DNA of 10,775 nucleotides from Candidatus Onthocola stercoravium (GTDB taxonomy: Bacteria > Bacillota_I > Bacilli_A > RF39 > UBA660), in the NCBI GenBank assembly GCA_018711775.1, contig DVHV01000103.1, positions 1 to 10,775 on the forward strand, given 5' to 3'. This document shows positions 1 through 7,586 of the stretch, one piece after another (positions within the stretch are counted from its first letter, which is position 1; every line of letters begins with the position of its first letter). The translations under genes and the position numbers were made by a program. The notes under the pieces were generated by a model that was given only the letters and a program-made list of their open reading frames with translations, did no database searches and was not told the DNA's origin.

Positions 1-463
1 TAACATTTGTAATTTTCTTTGTTAATTCAATATTTGATAGCACTTTGTCATAGCAATTAGAATCAGTTAGTTTATTATGTATTTCTTTGGTACCATGAAG
101 AGAAACACAAACACACATAATTTTATTTAAAACAGGTTGAATTTTATCAAGCAATATACCATTTGTTAAAATTGTCTGCCTAATCCCTAATTTATCAGCA
201 TATTCTACAATTTCCATGAAGTTAGGATGAAGAAGTGGTTCTCCACCAGTATAATACACATCATATATACCATTATTCTTTAATTCATCTAAAATATATC
301 TAGCCATATCAATGCTTATATATTCATTATTTTTATTTGATACTGAGCAAAACTTACACCTCAAATTGCAACTATTATTCAATTCTAAATAAAAGTACAA
401 AGGCATATCAACTGTATCTAATGAAATATTTTGATTATAGCCAACATTCTCATACTTAATCAT
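1..463 (-). CDS. Radical SAM enzyme, C-terminal part beyond window
   Basis: Only the first 154 codons are in the window; the frame is still open at base 1. The protein starts MIKYENVGYNQN and carries CNLRCKFC (CX3CX2C, Cys32, Cys36, Cys39), the canonical site for the 4Fe-4S cluster that cleaves S-adenosylmethionine. A TGGEP motif (SAM contact) follows about 35 residues later. CNLRC plus GGEP is typical of the PqqE/anaerobic sulfatase maturase/SPASM side of the superfamily, which includes many peptide-modifying enzymes. Any C-terminal SPASM or twitch domain would lie outside the window. The start ATG overlaps the TGA stop of the upstream radical SAM gene (ATGA), with AAGGA about 9 bases upstream, so the two are translationally coupled. 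Its substrate is inferred, not seen: the candidate precursor peptide encoded in the same operon. Confidence 0.9.
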   Translation of the reverse strand, partial: MIKYENVGYNQNISLDTVDMPLYFYLELNNSCNLRCKFCSVSNKNNEYISIDMARYILDELKNNGIYDVYYTGGEPLLHPNFMEIVEYADKLGIRQTILTNGILLDKIQPVLNKIMCVCVSLHGTKEIHNKLTDSNCYDKVLSNIELTKKITNV

Positions 464-2226
464 TTTATCTTTTCCTTAATTTTATTATCAACTTGTACAA
501 TTCTACATTGCGTCATTTCTGGTTTTAACTCTTTTAAATATATTTTTGATTTCAAATCTTTTTTATCAATTTTTTTTAGTAATGATTTAATACCCATGCT
601 AACATCTCCTTTATAATTTAAACTATAATATTTTCTATCTAAATACATATATTCTGAACGATATAATATTTTTGATCGCTTATTTACAAATTGCTTTATT
701 TTTTTAATATTATTAAATTTATTAATAATAGACATATATTTATAATAATTATCATTTGTAGTTCTATAAATCAAATTCAAATCTTGCTCTTCATTTAAGC
801 AACTTAAATCAACCAATTTTGAATTTCTCATATAATTAAATATGCTTAAACCAAAAGTATCTAAATACTTAAATTTTCTAATAAATTTTAACGTTTTTTT
901 GATATTTAAAATATTTTCCGTTGGATATCCAATCATAAATGTTGCTGATACTGAAATTCCTGAATTATAAAAATTTTTCATAGTTTTTTTTGCAATACTC
1001 AAATCAATTTCCTTATTCATATCTCTCAATATTTTCTTATTATAAGACTCTACACCAAATGATATTTCTCTGCATCCACTATTATATAAAATTTTTGGAA
1101 AATTTTTCTCAATATACTTTCTATCAATTCTAGTCTCAACCATCCATTTTATATTAATGTCATTGTCTATTAAATACGTAGCTAACTTCATTAAAATATC
1201 TGGTGGAATACACTCATCAACAAAATATACTGCTTCAATATGTTCTGTATTATATAATTCATTTAAATATGCAAATATTTTATTAATATCATATGTATGA
1301 TATCCATTATAGTAATAATACCTAGAGCAAAACATACATTTTGAATGATAACACCCATAGTTTAAAGTAAATGGTACTAACTTTAAGTTTGATAAATAAT
1401 TATCTAAATTTAAATCACTAAAATCTGGTACATATTTATCTTTATAAAAGCAATCTTTCTGTTTGTTAATCTTATATACAATTTTATCCTCATTTCTATA
1501 AATAACATTGTTTATACTTGTTACTTTCTTATTTTGAAATATTTTAATCATTTCTACAACATTATTATAGTTTCCAAATAAAGCTATTCCATCTATATAA
1601 AAACACTTTTCCATTATCTCTTTTAAATTTTTATTTATGTGTGTAATATAATCTCCACCTAGAATAATTTTAATACTACTGTTTTTGGATTTTAAATACA
1701 TTGAAAATCTAATAGCATAGCATAATTGAAAAGGATATTGAACTGATAAATAAATAATATCATTGTCATTTAAATTATGGTTATTTTTGAGCACCTTATC
1801 AAATATGCTATTTTCTTCACTATATGCTGATTCAATAACATCATCAACTTTAAGAATTTTTTTAGAAAAATCTATTCCTCTTCTTTCCCATTTTATACCA
1901 TAATGTCTACCGATTATTTCTAAATATTTGTATATTTGCTCATTAGCCTCGACAATCTTTAGTGTATCAATTGATTTATCTTGCATTTGCTTTACAGTTT
2001 TTTCAATATTATCTACGATATTCTTTTCATTTTTATTTAATGAATGATAATATTGTAGGCACATTTCTTTAATATATTTATTTTTAAAACATATTTCTAG
2101 AAATCTTGATGTTAGATCATATTGTTTAGATTTTATTTTACATTCTTTTAAATAGCCTTTCAACAGAGGAACACTTATTTGTGGCATATTAAATGCTGTC
2201 CCAGGTAATGTATATAAATAAATCAT
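460..2226 (-). CDS. Cobalamin-dependent-type radical SAM enzyme with CX4CX2C motif
   Basis: This is a 588-residue protein. Residues about 1-250 resemble the N-terminal B12-binding domain of class B radical SAM enzymes: a start such as LYTLPGTAFNMPQISVPLLKG, then DIIYLSVQYPFQLCYAIRF and KIILGGDYITH (the GG-containing strand-turn typical of that fold). The radical SAM core follows from about 283. The cluster motif is GCYHSKCMFC, with Cys292, Cys297 and Cys300, so the spacing is CX4CX2C instead of the usual CX3CX2C. Later core strands are recognisable (EAVYFVDECIP, REISFGVESYNKKIL, TFMIGYPTE). Such enzymes often methylate unactivated carbons or rearrange substrates, and several act on RiPP precursors. 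The start ATG overlaps the TAA of the PLP-enzyme gene (TAATG), and its stop overlaps the next radical SAM gene. No DXHXXG motif is needed or seen in this family. The specific reaction is unknown. Confidence 0.88.
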   Translation of the reverse strand: MIYLYTLPGTAFNMPQISVPLLKGYLKECKIKSKQYDLTSRFLEICFKNKYIKEMCLQYYHSLNKNEKNIVDNIEKTVKQMQDKSIDTLKIVEANEQIYKYLEIIGRHYGIKWERRGIDFSKKILKVDDVIESAYSEENSIFDKVLKNNHNLNDNDIIYLSVQYPFQLCYAIRFSMYLKSKNSSIKIILGGDYITHINKNLKEIMEKCFYIDGIALFGNYNNVVEMIKIFQNKKVTSINNVIYRNEDKIVYKINKQKDCFYKDKYVPDFSDLNLDNYLSNLKLVPFTLNYGCYHSKCMFCSRYYYYNGYHTYDINKIFAYLNELYNTEHIEAVYFVDECIPPDILMKLATYLIDNDINIKWMVETRIDRKYIEKNFPKILYNSGCREISFGVESYNKKILRDMNKEIDLSIAKKTMKNFYNSGISVSATFMIGYPTENILNIKKTLKFIRKFKYLDTFGLSIFNYMRNSKLVDLSCLNEEQDLNLIYRTTNDNYYKYMSIINKFNNIKKIKQFVNKRSKILYRSEYMYLDRKYYSLNYKGDVSMGIKSLLKKIDKKDLKSKIYLKELKPEMTQCRIVQVDNKIKEKIK

Positions 2227-3209
2227 TATATAATTATTTTCCTTATACGCTTAATAATTTCTTGAGAAAACTTTTCATTATTTACCCAAATTTTAATGAA
2301 TGGGACAACTTCATCAAATTTTTGGATGCCTGATAAATCGCTTAAACTGTCATATATCTTATTCATTAATTTATTATCATCAAAAATTATAGAAATAAAG
2401 TTAGCATCAGATCTAATGATTTTTATACTTTTTATGTTTTTAAAAGAATCATATATTAAGTCTCTATTAGTTTTAATATACTCTCTAGTATCAACAAATG
2501 CTGTTAATATTTTTTTATCATTTAATAATGATACAAAGAAATTTTCAGAATAAGAAGTAACTGAATGTGGTGGAATAATTGTATTTCTTAAACCTTCTAT
2601 TTTCTTAGTTGTTACCATATATCCTGTCCTATAACCCGAAGCTAAAAACTTTTTTGAAAATGATCTAAATATTATAACCCTATCATTTTCTAGGCAAATA
2701 TCTATCATTCCCTTTTCATCATCTGAATAATCAATATATGCTTCATCAATAATCAAAGTCCCTTTATATATATCCAATATTTCATTTATTTGTTGTTTTG
2801 TAAATAACTCGCCATTAAACCATCTTGGCGAAGATATACACAATAAATCCTTATCGCTTGTCTTAACTTTTTTCAAATTATTAATGAAATCTTCCGTATG
2901 AATTCCTTTTACAAATATTATTTTCTTATCATTTAATAATGCTGTTCTTTTATATAGAGAAAATTCTATATCTGATAATATAACATTTTCCCAATTTTTT
3001 AATCCAACTATTGCATTAATAAATTGACTAATACCTGCACCAACATATATATAATCTTTTTTTACATTTATGTAGTTTGAAATTGCACTAACAAGAGGAT
3101 CTTCCAAAGGATATGCTAAATTATAATTAAAATCACCATTAGCGTTTTCCTTAAAGTGTTTTATTTCCCATTTTCTCAATAATTTATTATTTTGCCATAC
3201 TGATGACAT
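2226..3209 (-). CDS. PLP-dependent fold-type I enzyme, HisC/CobD-like aminotransferase
   Basis: This 327-residue protein has the layout of class I/II aminotransferases of the histidinol-phosphate aminotransferase/threonine-phosphate decarboxylase branch. Visible motifs are VGAGISQFI (cofactor phosphate loop region), IIDEAYIDYSDD with Asp155 for the pyridine nitrogen, RSFSKKF with probable PLP lysine Lys186, and SGYRTGYMV with Arg194. Two positions deviate. The NPNNPTG segment of HisC is replaced by SPRWFNGE, and the C-terminal LRIT segment that binds the substrate acid group reads FIKIWV, with Lys where Arg is usual. This argues against histidine biosynthesis, and no other his genes are present. 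ATG with AGGGGAG upstream lies 3 bases after the methyltransferase stop. An aminotransferase or decarboxylase role on a peptide, or supply of an unusual amino acid, is inference. Confidence 0.85.
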   Translation of the reverse strand: MSSVWQNNKLLRKWEIKHFKENANGDFNYNLAYPLEDPLVSAISNYINVKKDYIYVGAGISQFINAIVGLKNWENVILSDIEFSLYKRTALLNDKKIIFVKGIHTEDFINNLKKVKTSDKDLLCISSPRWFNGELFTKQQINEILDIYKGTLIIDEAYIDYSDDEKGMIDICLENDRVIIFRSFSKKFLASGYRTGYMVTTKKIEGLRNTIIPPHSVTSYSENFFVSLLNDKKILTAFVDTREYIKTNRDLIYDSFKNIKSIKIIRSDANFISIIFDDNKLMNKIYDSLSDLSGIQKFDEVVPFIKIWVNNEKFSQEIIKRIRKIII

Positions 3210-3212
3210 AAA

Positions 3213-3938
3213 CTATCTCCCCTTTCTACAAACAATAACACACATTGCTGGATTAAACTCTGGTATGTTATGTGAAATCCACTTTTTCTTAATATCAAAA
3301 TTATTTACAAGTAATTCATGGTCGAAGGTTTTCCAATTTACAATTTTACAAGAAGTAGTTGCTATATTTATTTCTTTATTATTATTAACCACGACTCTTT
3401 TAACATCATCAAATGCCTTGCTAATATCACTTTCATATATTTTTTCTCCATCACCCATTGAAACAATTAATGCTATTCCATTTTGTTTCAAATGTTCATA
3501 TATAAATTTATAAAACTTATTTCTATGGTCTTCAATAACAAACATATGAATGACTGCAATTGAATAAATGAAATCATATTTTTCATCTAATTTATCATTA
3601 AGAATATCAAATTGTTTAAATTTATTGTTATATTTATATTCTGATAATTCCTTACATTTTTCTATAGCTGTATTTGAATAATCAATTGCCACTATATTAT
3701 AGTTTTTATTTAAAAGGAATATTGCATCTCGACCTTCACCACAGCCAATTTCCAGTATTTTTTTATCTGTTGTAATTCCATTATTTACTATTGTTTCAAT
3801 AACATCAGGGCTTGGATTATTTGATGACCATAAGCAACCATTTTCATATACTTGTTTATACCTTTTTTCATAAGCTTTATAATAACTATTATTTAAATTA
3901 ACATTATTTTCTAATTCATTTATCTTACTTTTTTCCAT
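3213..3938 (-). CDS. Class I SAM-dependent methyltransferase
   Basis: The protein has 241 residues from the chosen ATG. The SAM-binding motif I is KILEIGCGEGRDAIFLL (EIGCGEGRD at about 63-71), followed by NIVAIDYSNTAIEKC, whose acidic residue (about Asp86) would bind the SAM ribose. FDILNDKLDEKYDFIYSIAVIHMF corresponds to motifs II-III. The length and pattern fit the Methyltransf_11/25 type of small-molecule, peptide or thiol methyltransferases. I chose ATG at 3938 because GGTGG and AAGGG lie just upstream; an ATG at 3965 would add nine residues but has no clear Shine-Dalgarno. It lies directly downstream of the small Gly-rich peptide gene and 3 bases before the PLP-enzyme gene. The pair methyltransferase plus aminotransferase is known from daptide RiPPs, where they build a methylated C-terminal amine; any parallel here is speculative. 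Confidence 0.85.
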   Translation of the reverse strand: MEKSKINELENNVNLNNSYYKAYEKRYKQVYENGCLWSSNNPSPDVIETIVNNGITTDKKILEIGCGEGRDAIFLLNKNYNIVAIDYSNTAIEKCKELSEYKYNNKFKQFDILNDKLDEKYDFIYSIAVIHMFVIEDHRNKFYKFIYEHLKQNGIALIVSMGDGEKIYESDISKAFDDVKRVVVNNNKEINIATTSCKIVNWKTFDHELLVNNFDIKKKWISHNIPEFNPAMCVIVCRKGR

Positions 3939-3971
3939 ATAACCACCAACCCTTATTATATTCATTTATAA

Positions 3972-4079
3972 TCAAAAAAGAGAGACTATAAAACTAGGCC
4001 CTCCTCCTCCACAACTACCACGAATTAATTTATCACTTATTCTATTACTTTTTTTAATAAAAATCAAGTATTTTGACAT
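3972..4079 (-). CDS. Candidate RiPP precursor peptide, 35 aa, Cys/Gly-rich C-terminus
   Basis: This short frame fills the only sizeable gap in the operon. It starts with ATG at 4079 and stops with TGA at 3972-3974. The N-terminal part, MSKYLIFIKKSNRISDKLI, is basic and looks like a leader. The C-terminal part, RGSCGGGGPSFIVSLF, contains Cys23, four consecutive glycines (24-27), Pro28 and two serines, and looks like a core for post-translational modification. It lies immediately upstream of a methyltransferase, a PLP enzyme and two radical SAM genes, the usual position of a RiPP precursor. The start overlaps the end of the cysteine-peptidase-like gene by 16 bases, and I see no Shine-Dalgarno, so coupling is assumed. 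The glycine codons form a GGAGGAGGAGGG run, but no start codon lies at a suitable distance after it. I recognise no named family. The coding call is an inference from composition and context. Confidence 0.6.
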   Translation of the reverse strand: MSKYLIFIKKSNRISDKLIRGSCGGGGPSFIVSLF

Positions 4080-4459
4080 ATTTCATTTTTTTTATAAATG
4101 GATATAACATATAGATTCATACAATCAAAATTTTTATCATATATAACATTATCAATAATTGGAATCATATGATAATAATCTTTCTTATTCCAACAAAACA
4201 CAATATATGAACTATTATCTATTTTTAAATCTTGAACTTTAATATCTTCTCCACAAATAATTTTAAAGATGCTATTACCTTCCATATATTTTTCAAATAC
4301 TGGTATATCATTAAATGAATCACACTTTAAATCTTCAGCAATTTTGCATAAGTCATTATAAATATCATTATATTCTTTATTTAAAATCTTACATAAACTT
4401 CTTATTATACAATTACTTTTACCATTTTTATCTGATATATAAAATTCTTTAAATATCAT
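4064..4459 (-). CDS. Small cysteine-peptidase-like protein (C39/papain-like fold guess)
   Basis: The protein has 131 residues. Near the N-terminus, KSNCIIRSLCKILNKEYNDIYNDL (quoted only as landmark; Cys17) resembles small phage and bacterial proteins in which a Cys-Val/Ile-x-Arg helix begins a papain-like or C39-like fold. The C-terminal YYHMIPIIDNVIYDK supplies a candidate catalytic His97 followed by Asp103 or Asp108, the expected order Cys-His-Asp. I chose ATG at 4459: GGAG sits 6 bases upstream and the ATG lies 1 base after the stop of the preceding acetyltransferase gene. A TTG four codons further upstream is less likely. Its end overlaps the start of the candidate precursor peptide by 16 bases. 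C39 peptidases remove leaders from many secreted peptides, so leader cleavage is a plausible role. There is no ABC transporter domain or membrane segment, so this is a soluble stand-alone protein. Confidence 0.6.
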   Translation of the reverse strand: MIFKEFYISDKNGKSNCIIRSLCKILNKEYNDIYNDLCKIAEDLKCDSFNDIPVFEKYMEGNSIFKIICGEDIKVQDLKIDNSSYIVFCWNKKDYYHMIPIIDNVIYDKNFDCMNLYVISIYKKNEICQNT

Positions 4460-4460
4460 A

Positions 4461-4949
4461 TTAATCTCCAATCTTTTTTATATTTGTATACATTCTTGAA
4501 TGATATCCATTCTTATCATAAAACTTAATAGCATTATCATTATAAGCAAATACATCTACTAAAATATATTCACAACCTAATGATTTAAAATATTCTTCCA
4601 TTTTAGAGATAAGCATATTACCTATACCTTTACTTCTTACATTATTAGAAACTACTAATTCAGTTATTTCTCCTCTTTTGGGACACTTATAATCTAAATA
4701 ATCATATTCATCATATGGAAATACACATCCCATAATTAATCCTACTGCTTTATCATTTTCAACTGCTATATAACATTTACCATTATTATTTTTAACTTCT
4801 TCTAAATCTAAAATTGCCATTTTTTCTCTATATTCTGGATGTAGTTGATCTAAATTATCTTTATCAATAGATAAAATATACTTTTCAAGTTCAACTAACA
4901 AGTCTTTAACATCTTCTAAGTATTTATCTTCATACTCTATTATTTTCAT
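4461..4949 (-). CDS. GNAT family N-acetyltransferase
   Basis: This is a 162-residue single-domain GNAT (Acetyltransf_1 type), about the usual family length. The acetyl-CoA pyrophosphate loop is VRSKGIGNML (R/Q-x-x-G-x-G/A pattern), preceded by the ITELVVSNN strand. FAYNDNAIKFYDKNGY is the C-terminal motif B region, where the Asn and the FY-x-x-x-GF/Y pattern are typical. It would transfer an acetyl group from acetyl-CoA to an amine of a small molecule, peptide or protein. The ATG at 4949 lies inside the end of the upstream acetyltransferase gene (20-base overlap), so the two are coupled. The substrate is not identifiable; antibiotic or self-product acetylation is one possibility given the attenuator at the head of the operon. 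Confidence 0.85.
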   Translation of the reverse strand: MKIIEYEDKYLEDVKDLLVELEKYILSIDKDNLDQLHPEYREKMAILDLEEVKNNNGKCYIAVENDKAVGLIMGCVFPYDEYDYLDYKCPKRGEITELVVSNNVRSKGIGNMLISKMEEYFKSLGCEYILVDVFAYNDNAIKFYDKNGYHSRMYTNIKKIGD

Positions 4950-5547
4950 TATTAAAATAATACTCCTTAGTTAATCCGTATTTAGAAAAAGTTAATATTC
5001 CATCATAAAATGTATAAGGTGACTCTTCTTCTATTTCACCAATTTTATTAAACCCTAATTTTTCAAACATTCTACAAGATCCTATATTATCTTTTACAGC
5101 ACCTGAAAAAATACCATTTATTTCTACTTCGCTAAACATATAATCTATCATTGCTTTAGCAGCCTCTGTTGCGTATCCTTTTCCTTGATAATCTGGATCC
5201 ATATACCAACCTACATCACGAATAGTAATATCTTCTCCATTTTCTTGAGCAGATACTTGTCCAATTACTTCTTCATAACCACTATTCGTATATTCTGGTT
5301 TTAAAAATACACTCCATACAAATACATCATTATTATCTGCTTTATCAACTTTAGATTTATAGAATTTTTCTTGATTCTCCCAAGCCCAGTGACTAGGATT
5401 ATTTGCATGTTTTTTGGCACCTGTTAAATACCATTTATTTACTTCTGGAATCATTAATATCTCCCATAATCTTTTTTGTTCTTCCATCTTAGAACTTCTT
5501 AATATCAATCTTTCAGTTTCTATTGTTTTACTTCCAATTAACTTCAT
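4930..5547 (-). CDS. GNAT acetyltransferase, RimJ/RimL-like (Acetyltransf_3)
   Basis: This is a 205-residue protein. TIETERLILRSSKMEE at the start is the signature opening of the RimJ/RimL (PF13302) branch. WYMDPDYQGKGYATEA carries the acetyl-CoA binding Q-x-G-x-G/A loop, and NIGSCRMFEKLGF is the usual C-terminal motif with Asn and the EKLGF turn. Members acetylate N-terminal amines of ribosomal proteins or small amines, including some antibiotics. ATG at 5547 is preceded by GAGGTGATTTAGA, an excellent Shine-Dalgarno, and lies 14 bases after the kinase-like gene. The NNENNRV tail overlaps the following acetyltransferase gene. Adjacent, divergent GNAT genes usually reflect different substrates rather than recent duplication. 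Confidence 0.87.
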   Translation of the reverse strand: MKLIGSKTIETERLILRSSKMEEQKRLWEILMIPEVNKWYLTGAKKHANNPSHWAWENQEKFYKSKVDKADNNDVFVWSVFLKPEYTNSGYEEVIGQVSAQENGEDITIRDVGWYMDPDYQGKGYATEAAKAMIDYMFSEVEINGIFSGAVKDNIGSCRMFEKLGFNKIGEIEEESPYTFYDGILTFSKYGLTKEYYFNNENNRV

Positions 5548-5561
5548 TCTAAATCACCTCA

Positions 5562-6134
5562 CTATTCTAATGAATCCATTACTTTCTTTAAAACTTTTTT
5601 TCTATCAAATGATGTATCATATTTTTTAATATTATATTCTTCAAACTTATCATTAAAAAATTTGTTTCTATCAAGAAAATAATTTACATTTCCTCGTAAT
5701 TCTTCATCACTACACCAATATGTCCAATCATCTTCAGCATCGTACTCTTTAATATTTTTATACATTTCATCTTCTGTAATATCATTATAAGTTAAACCAA
5801 TGATCTCATATTTCTCTTTATACTTTTCATTTTGTAGGAATGGCATTAATATTTCGAAATCAATATGAGTACCTTCAATTACGTATTTAATTCCATCATA
5901 AAAAGTATTACCTTCTGATATTTCAGTAAAGTATCTAATTAAAAATGGAGCCAATCTTTTTGCAGTGTCATTAGCATCACCATCATGATGTATTTCAAGT
6001 TCAGGATATGCTTCAAAACCACTAACAATATCATCTATACTAATTAAATTATAGCCTTTTTCTTTGGCCAACTTTTTTGCAAGTGTAGTTTTACCACTTC
6101 TAGCAGCACCTATTATCAAAATATTTTTATACAT
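5562..6134 (-). CDS. P-loop NTPase / small-molecule kinase-like protein
   Basis: The protein has 190 residues. The Walker A motif is near the start, LIIGAARSGKTTLAKKLA (Gly9 to Thr16), followed by NLISIDDIVSGF, where the Asp pair resembles the substrate or Mg-binding DD of adenylate-kinase-like and AAA_18/AAA_33 kinases. YVIEGTHIDFE (about residues 105-115) fits the second acidic strand, and EYDAEDDWTYW may be the lid region. It probably phosphorylates a small molecule or nucleotide using ATP; the acceptor is not identifiable. ATG at 6134 is preceded by AAGGAG with good spacing and lies 15 bases after the upstream stop. Similar stand-alone P-loop kinases are common beside GNAT, ASCH and deaminase genes in accessory regions of Firmicutes. 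Confidence 0.8.
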   Translation of the reverse strand: MYKNILIIGAARSGKTTLAKKLAKEKGYNLISIDDIVSGFEAYPELEIHHDGDANDTAKRLAPFLIRYFTEISEGNTFYDGIKYVIEGTHIDFEILMPFLQNEKYKEKYEIIGLTYNDITEDEMYKNIKEYDAEDDWTYWCSDEELRGNVNYFLDRNKFFNDKFEEYNIKKYDTSFDRKKVLKKVMDSLE

Positions 6135-6149
6135 ATTTGCATCTCCTTT

Positions 6150-7586
6150 TTACTTAAATCTTTCTATTACTTCAAATATTTCAAATATTACTTTAGTATT
6201 ATCATTAAAATTAGTATTTATTTTACTAAAGTAATCTATATGAACTTTTCTCCATTCTTCTAAAGATTTATTTTCACCTTCTAATTTTGCTATATCCCAA
6301 GTAATATTTTTAAATTCAGTTACAATAACCTTTTTTGTTTTTAAAATACACATATCATTATTATTTGAATCAGTTAATATTGATACATCACCTACTGTAG
6401 GTAAACTATCAAATTCAAATAAAGATGTAGTTGCTGTCTTTTTACCATCTAATACAAGTTTCACTAATTTATCTGCATCTATTCCAAATGTCCATCTATT
6501 AATTGAATTTAAATTATTATTTTTTAGTACATCTAAATTATTAATATAACTGTTAAACTCTTTAAATGAAATATTGGATTCAATTTTATAAAACTCTGTT
6601 ATTGGTCTTGATATACCACCTGACAACTTAATATAATAATCATTAATTGTTTTTAATGCTTCTTGTTCATCTTCATATTCATATATACCAATTCTATACC
6701 AATTTGGATGTTCTATATGATACACTTTATTATCAATATAACATAATATGAAACAATGCATATGTTCTTCTTCATCTAGTTCATTAAAATCATTGGGTTC
6801 ATATATTCTAGTTGCAAACATTTTATTTTTAACGCTCATTTTATTTAATAAATAATTCATTAATTTAACTTGATCAATACATGTACCAATACCATATTTT
6901 AATATTTCATCTATAGATAAGGTTCTATAAAGCTTCCTAAAATTTTTCATATTTCCAATATGGATTTCATTATTAATATCTAACCATCCATATCTTATAT
7001 TATTTTTCATAAATTCTAAAACATCATCTATAGTTTTTAAATTAGAAGTATCAGGTATTATTTTATCTGTCTTAATTCTAACAATTACTCCATCAACTAT
7101 ATTATTAAATTTTTTCCATGTACTTTCTTTATAAGCTTCAAATCCAACGTCAAGGAAAATTTTTAAAGTATTTTCTCTATCTTTTTCAAAAGTATCATAA
7201 AGATAATCTACTCCGTTTTTATTTGCTTCTTTTACTAAAAGTCTTAGTGCATCTTTTGAATAACCTTTACCACGATATTTACTTTCAATTAAAACACCAC
7301 ATTCATAAATATTATCATTTTTATTATATTGGTAATTAACATATCCAACATATCTATTAATAGTACAATCTTTTATATAAGCAAAATACTTGTTTTCATT
7401 TATTCTCTTATTATATGTATCTCTCCATTTTTCTTTTGGAAAATCTATACAACCTGTATTATAATGATACCCAAAGTATGATACATCATATCCTGCATTA
7501 TAACTCATTGTTTTAGAATCACTTTCAAGTTTTTGTTCATAAGAATATTGATTTAATTTAGGAATAACTAATTCTATATTTTTCAT
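6150..7586 (-). CDS. Three-domain fusion: GNAT - transglutaminase-like - ASCH
   Basis: The protein has 478 residues from ATG 7586. Residues about 1-165 are a GNAT domain, with CGVLIESKYRGKGYSKDALRL containing the acetyl-CoA loop RGKGYS and NTLKIFLDVGFEAY as motif B. Residues about 180-340 are transglutaminase-like: YGIGTCIDQVKLMNYLL with candidate nucleophile Cys236, then HMHCFILCYIDNKVYHIEHPNW with candidate histidines near 275-277 and a following acidic/His strand. Residues about 360-478 are an ASCH domain: RWTFGIDADKLVKLVLDGKKTATTSL and VIVTEFKNITWDIAKLEGE are typical. ASCH domains are predicted to bind RNA or nucleotides. The chosen ATG overlaps the upstream stop by one base (TAATG). An upstream TTG would add eight residues and is rejected. 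The same order of domains would suggest a multifunctional modification enzyme; no substrate is known. Confidence 0.85.
   Translation of the reverse strand: MKNIELVIPKLNQYSYEQKLESDSKTMSYNAGYDVSYFGYHYNTGCIDFPKEKWRDTYNKRINENKYFAYIKDCTINRYVGYVNYQYNKNDNIYECGVLIESKYRGKGYSKDALRLLVKEANKNGVDYLYDTFEKDRENTLKIFLDVGFEAYKESTWKKFNNIVDGVIVRIKTDKIIPDTSNLKTIDDVLEFMKNNIRYGWLDINNEIHIGNMKNFRKLYRTLSIDEILKYGIGTCIDQVKLMNYLLNKMSVKNKMFATRIYEPNDFNELDEEEHMHCFILCYIDNKVYHIEHPNWYRIGIYEYEDEQEALKTINDYYIKLSGGISRPITEFYKIESNISFKEFNSYINNLDVLKNNNLNSINRWTFGIDADKLVKLVLDGKKTATTSLFEFDSLPTVGDVSILTDSNNNDMCILKTKKVIVTEFKNITWDIAKLEGENKSLEEWRKVHIDYFSKINTNFNDNTKVIFEIFEVIERFK

Noticed and set aside
431..616. Plus-strand frame of 61 codons, and similar plus-strand frames at 2296-2553, 3265-3513, 5414-5629, 7118-7339 and 10363-10566
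   Set aside because: All lie antisense to well-supported minus-strand genes, have no recognisable motifs, and have compositions expected from AT-rich shadow frames.
3999..4010. GGAGGAGGAGGG on the minus strand as a strong Shine-Dalgarno
   Set aside because: No ATG, GTG or TTG lies 4-13 bases downstream of the run, so it is better explained as glycine codons of the small peptide.
4460..4471. TTG start four codons upstream for the cysteine-peptidase-like gene
   Set aside because: The TTG overlaps the Shine-Dalgarno GGAG that serves the ATG at 4459.
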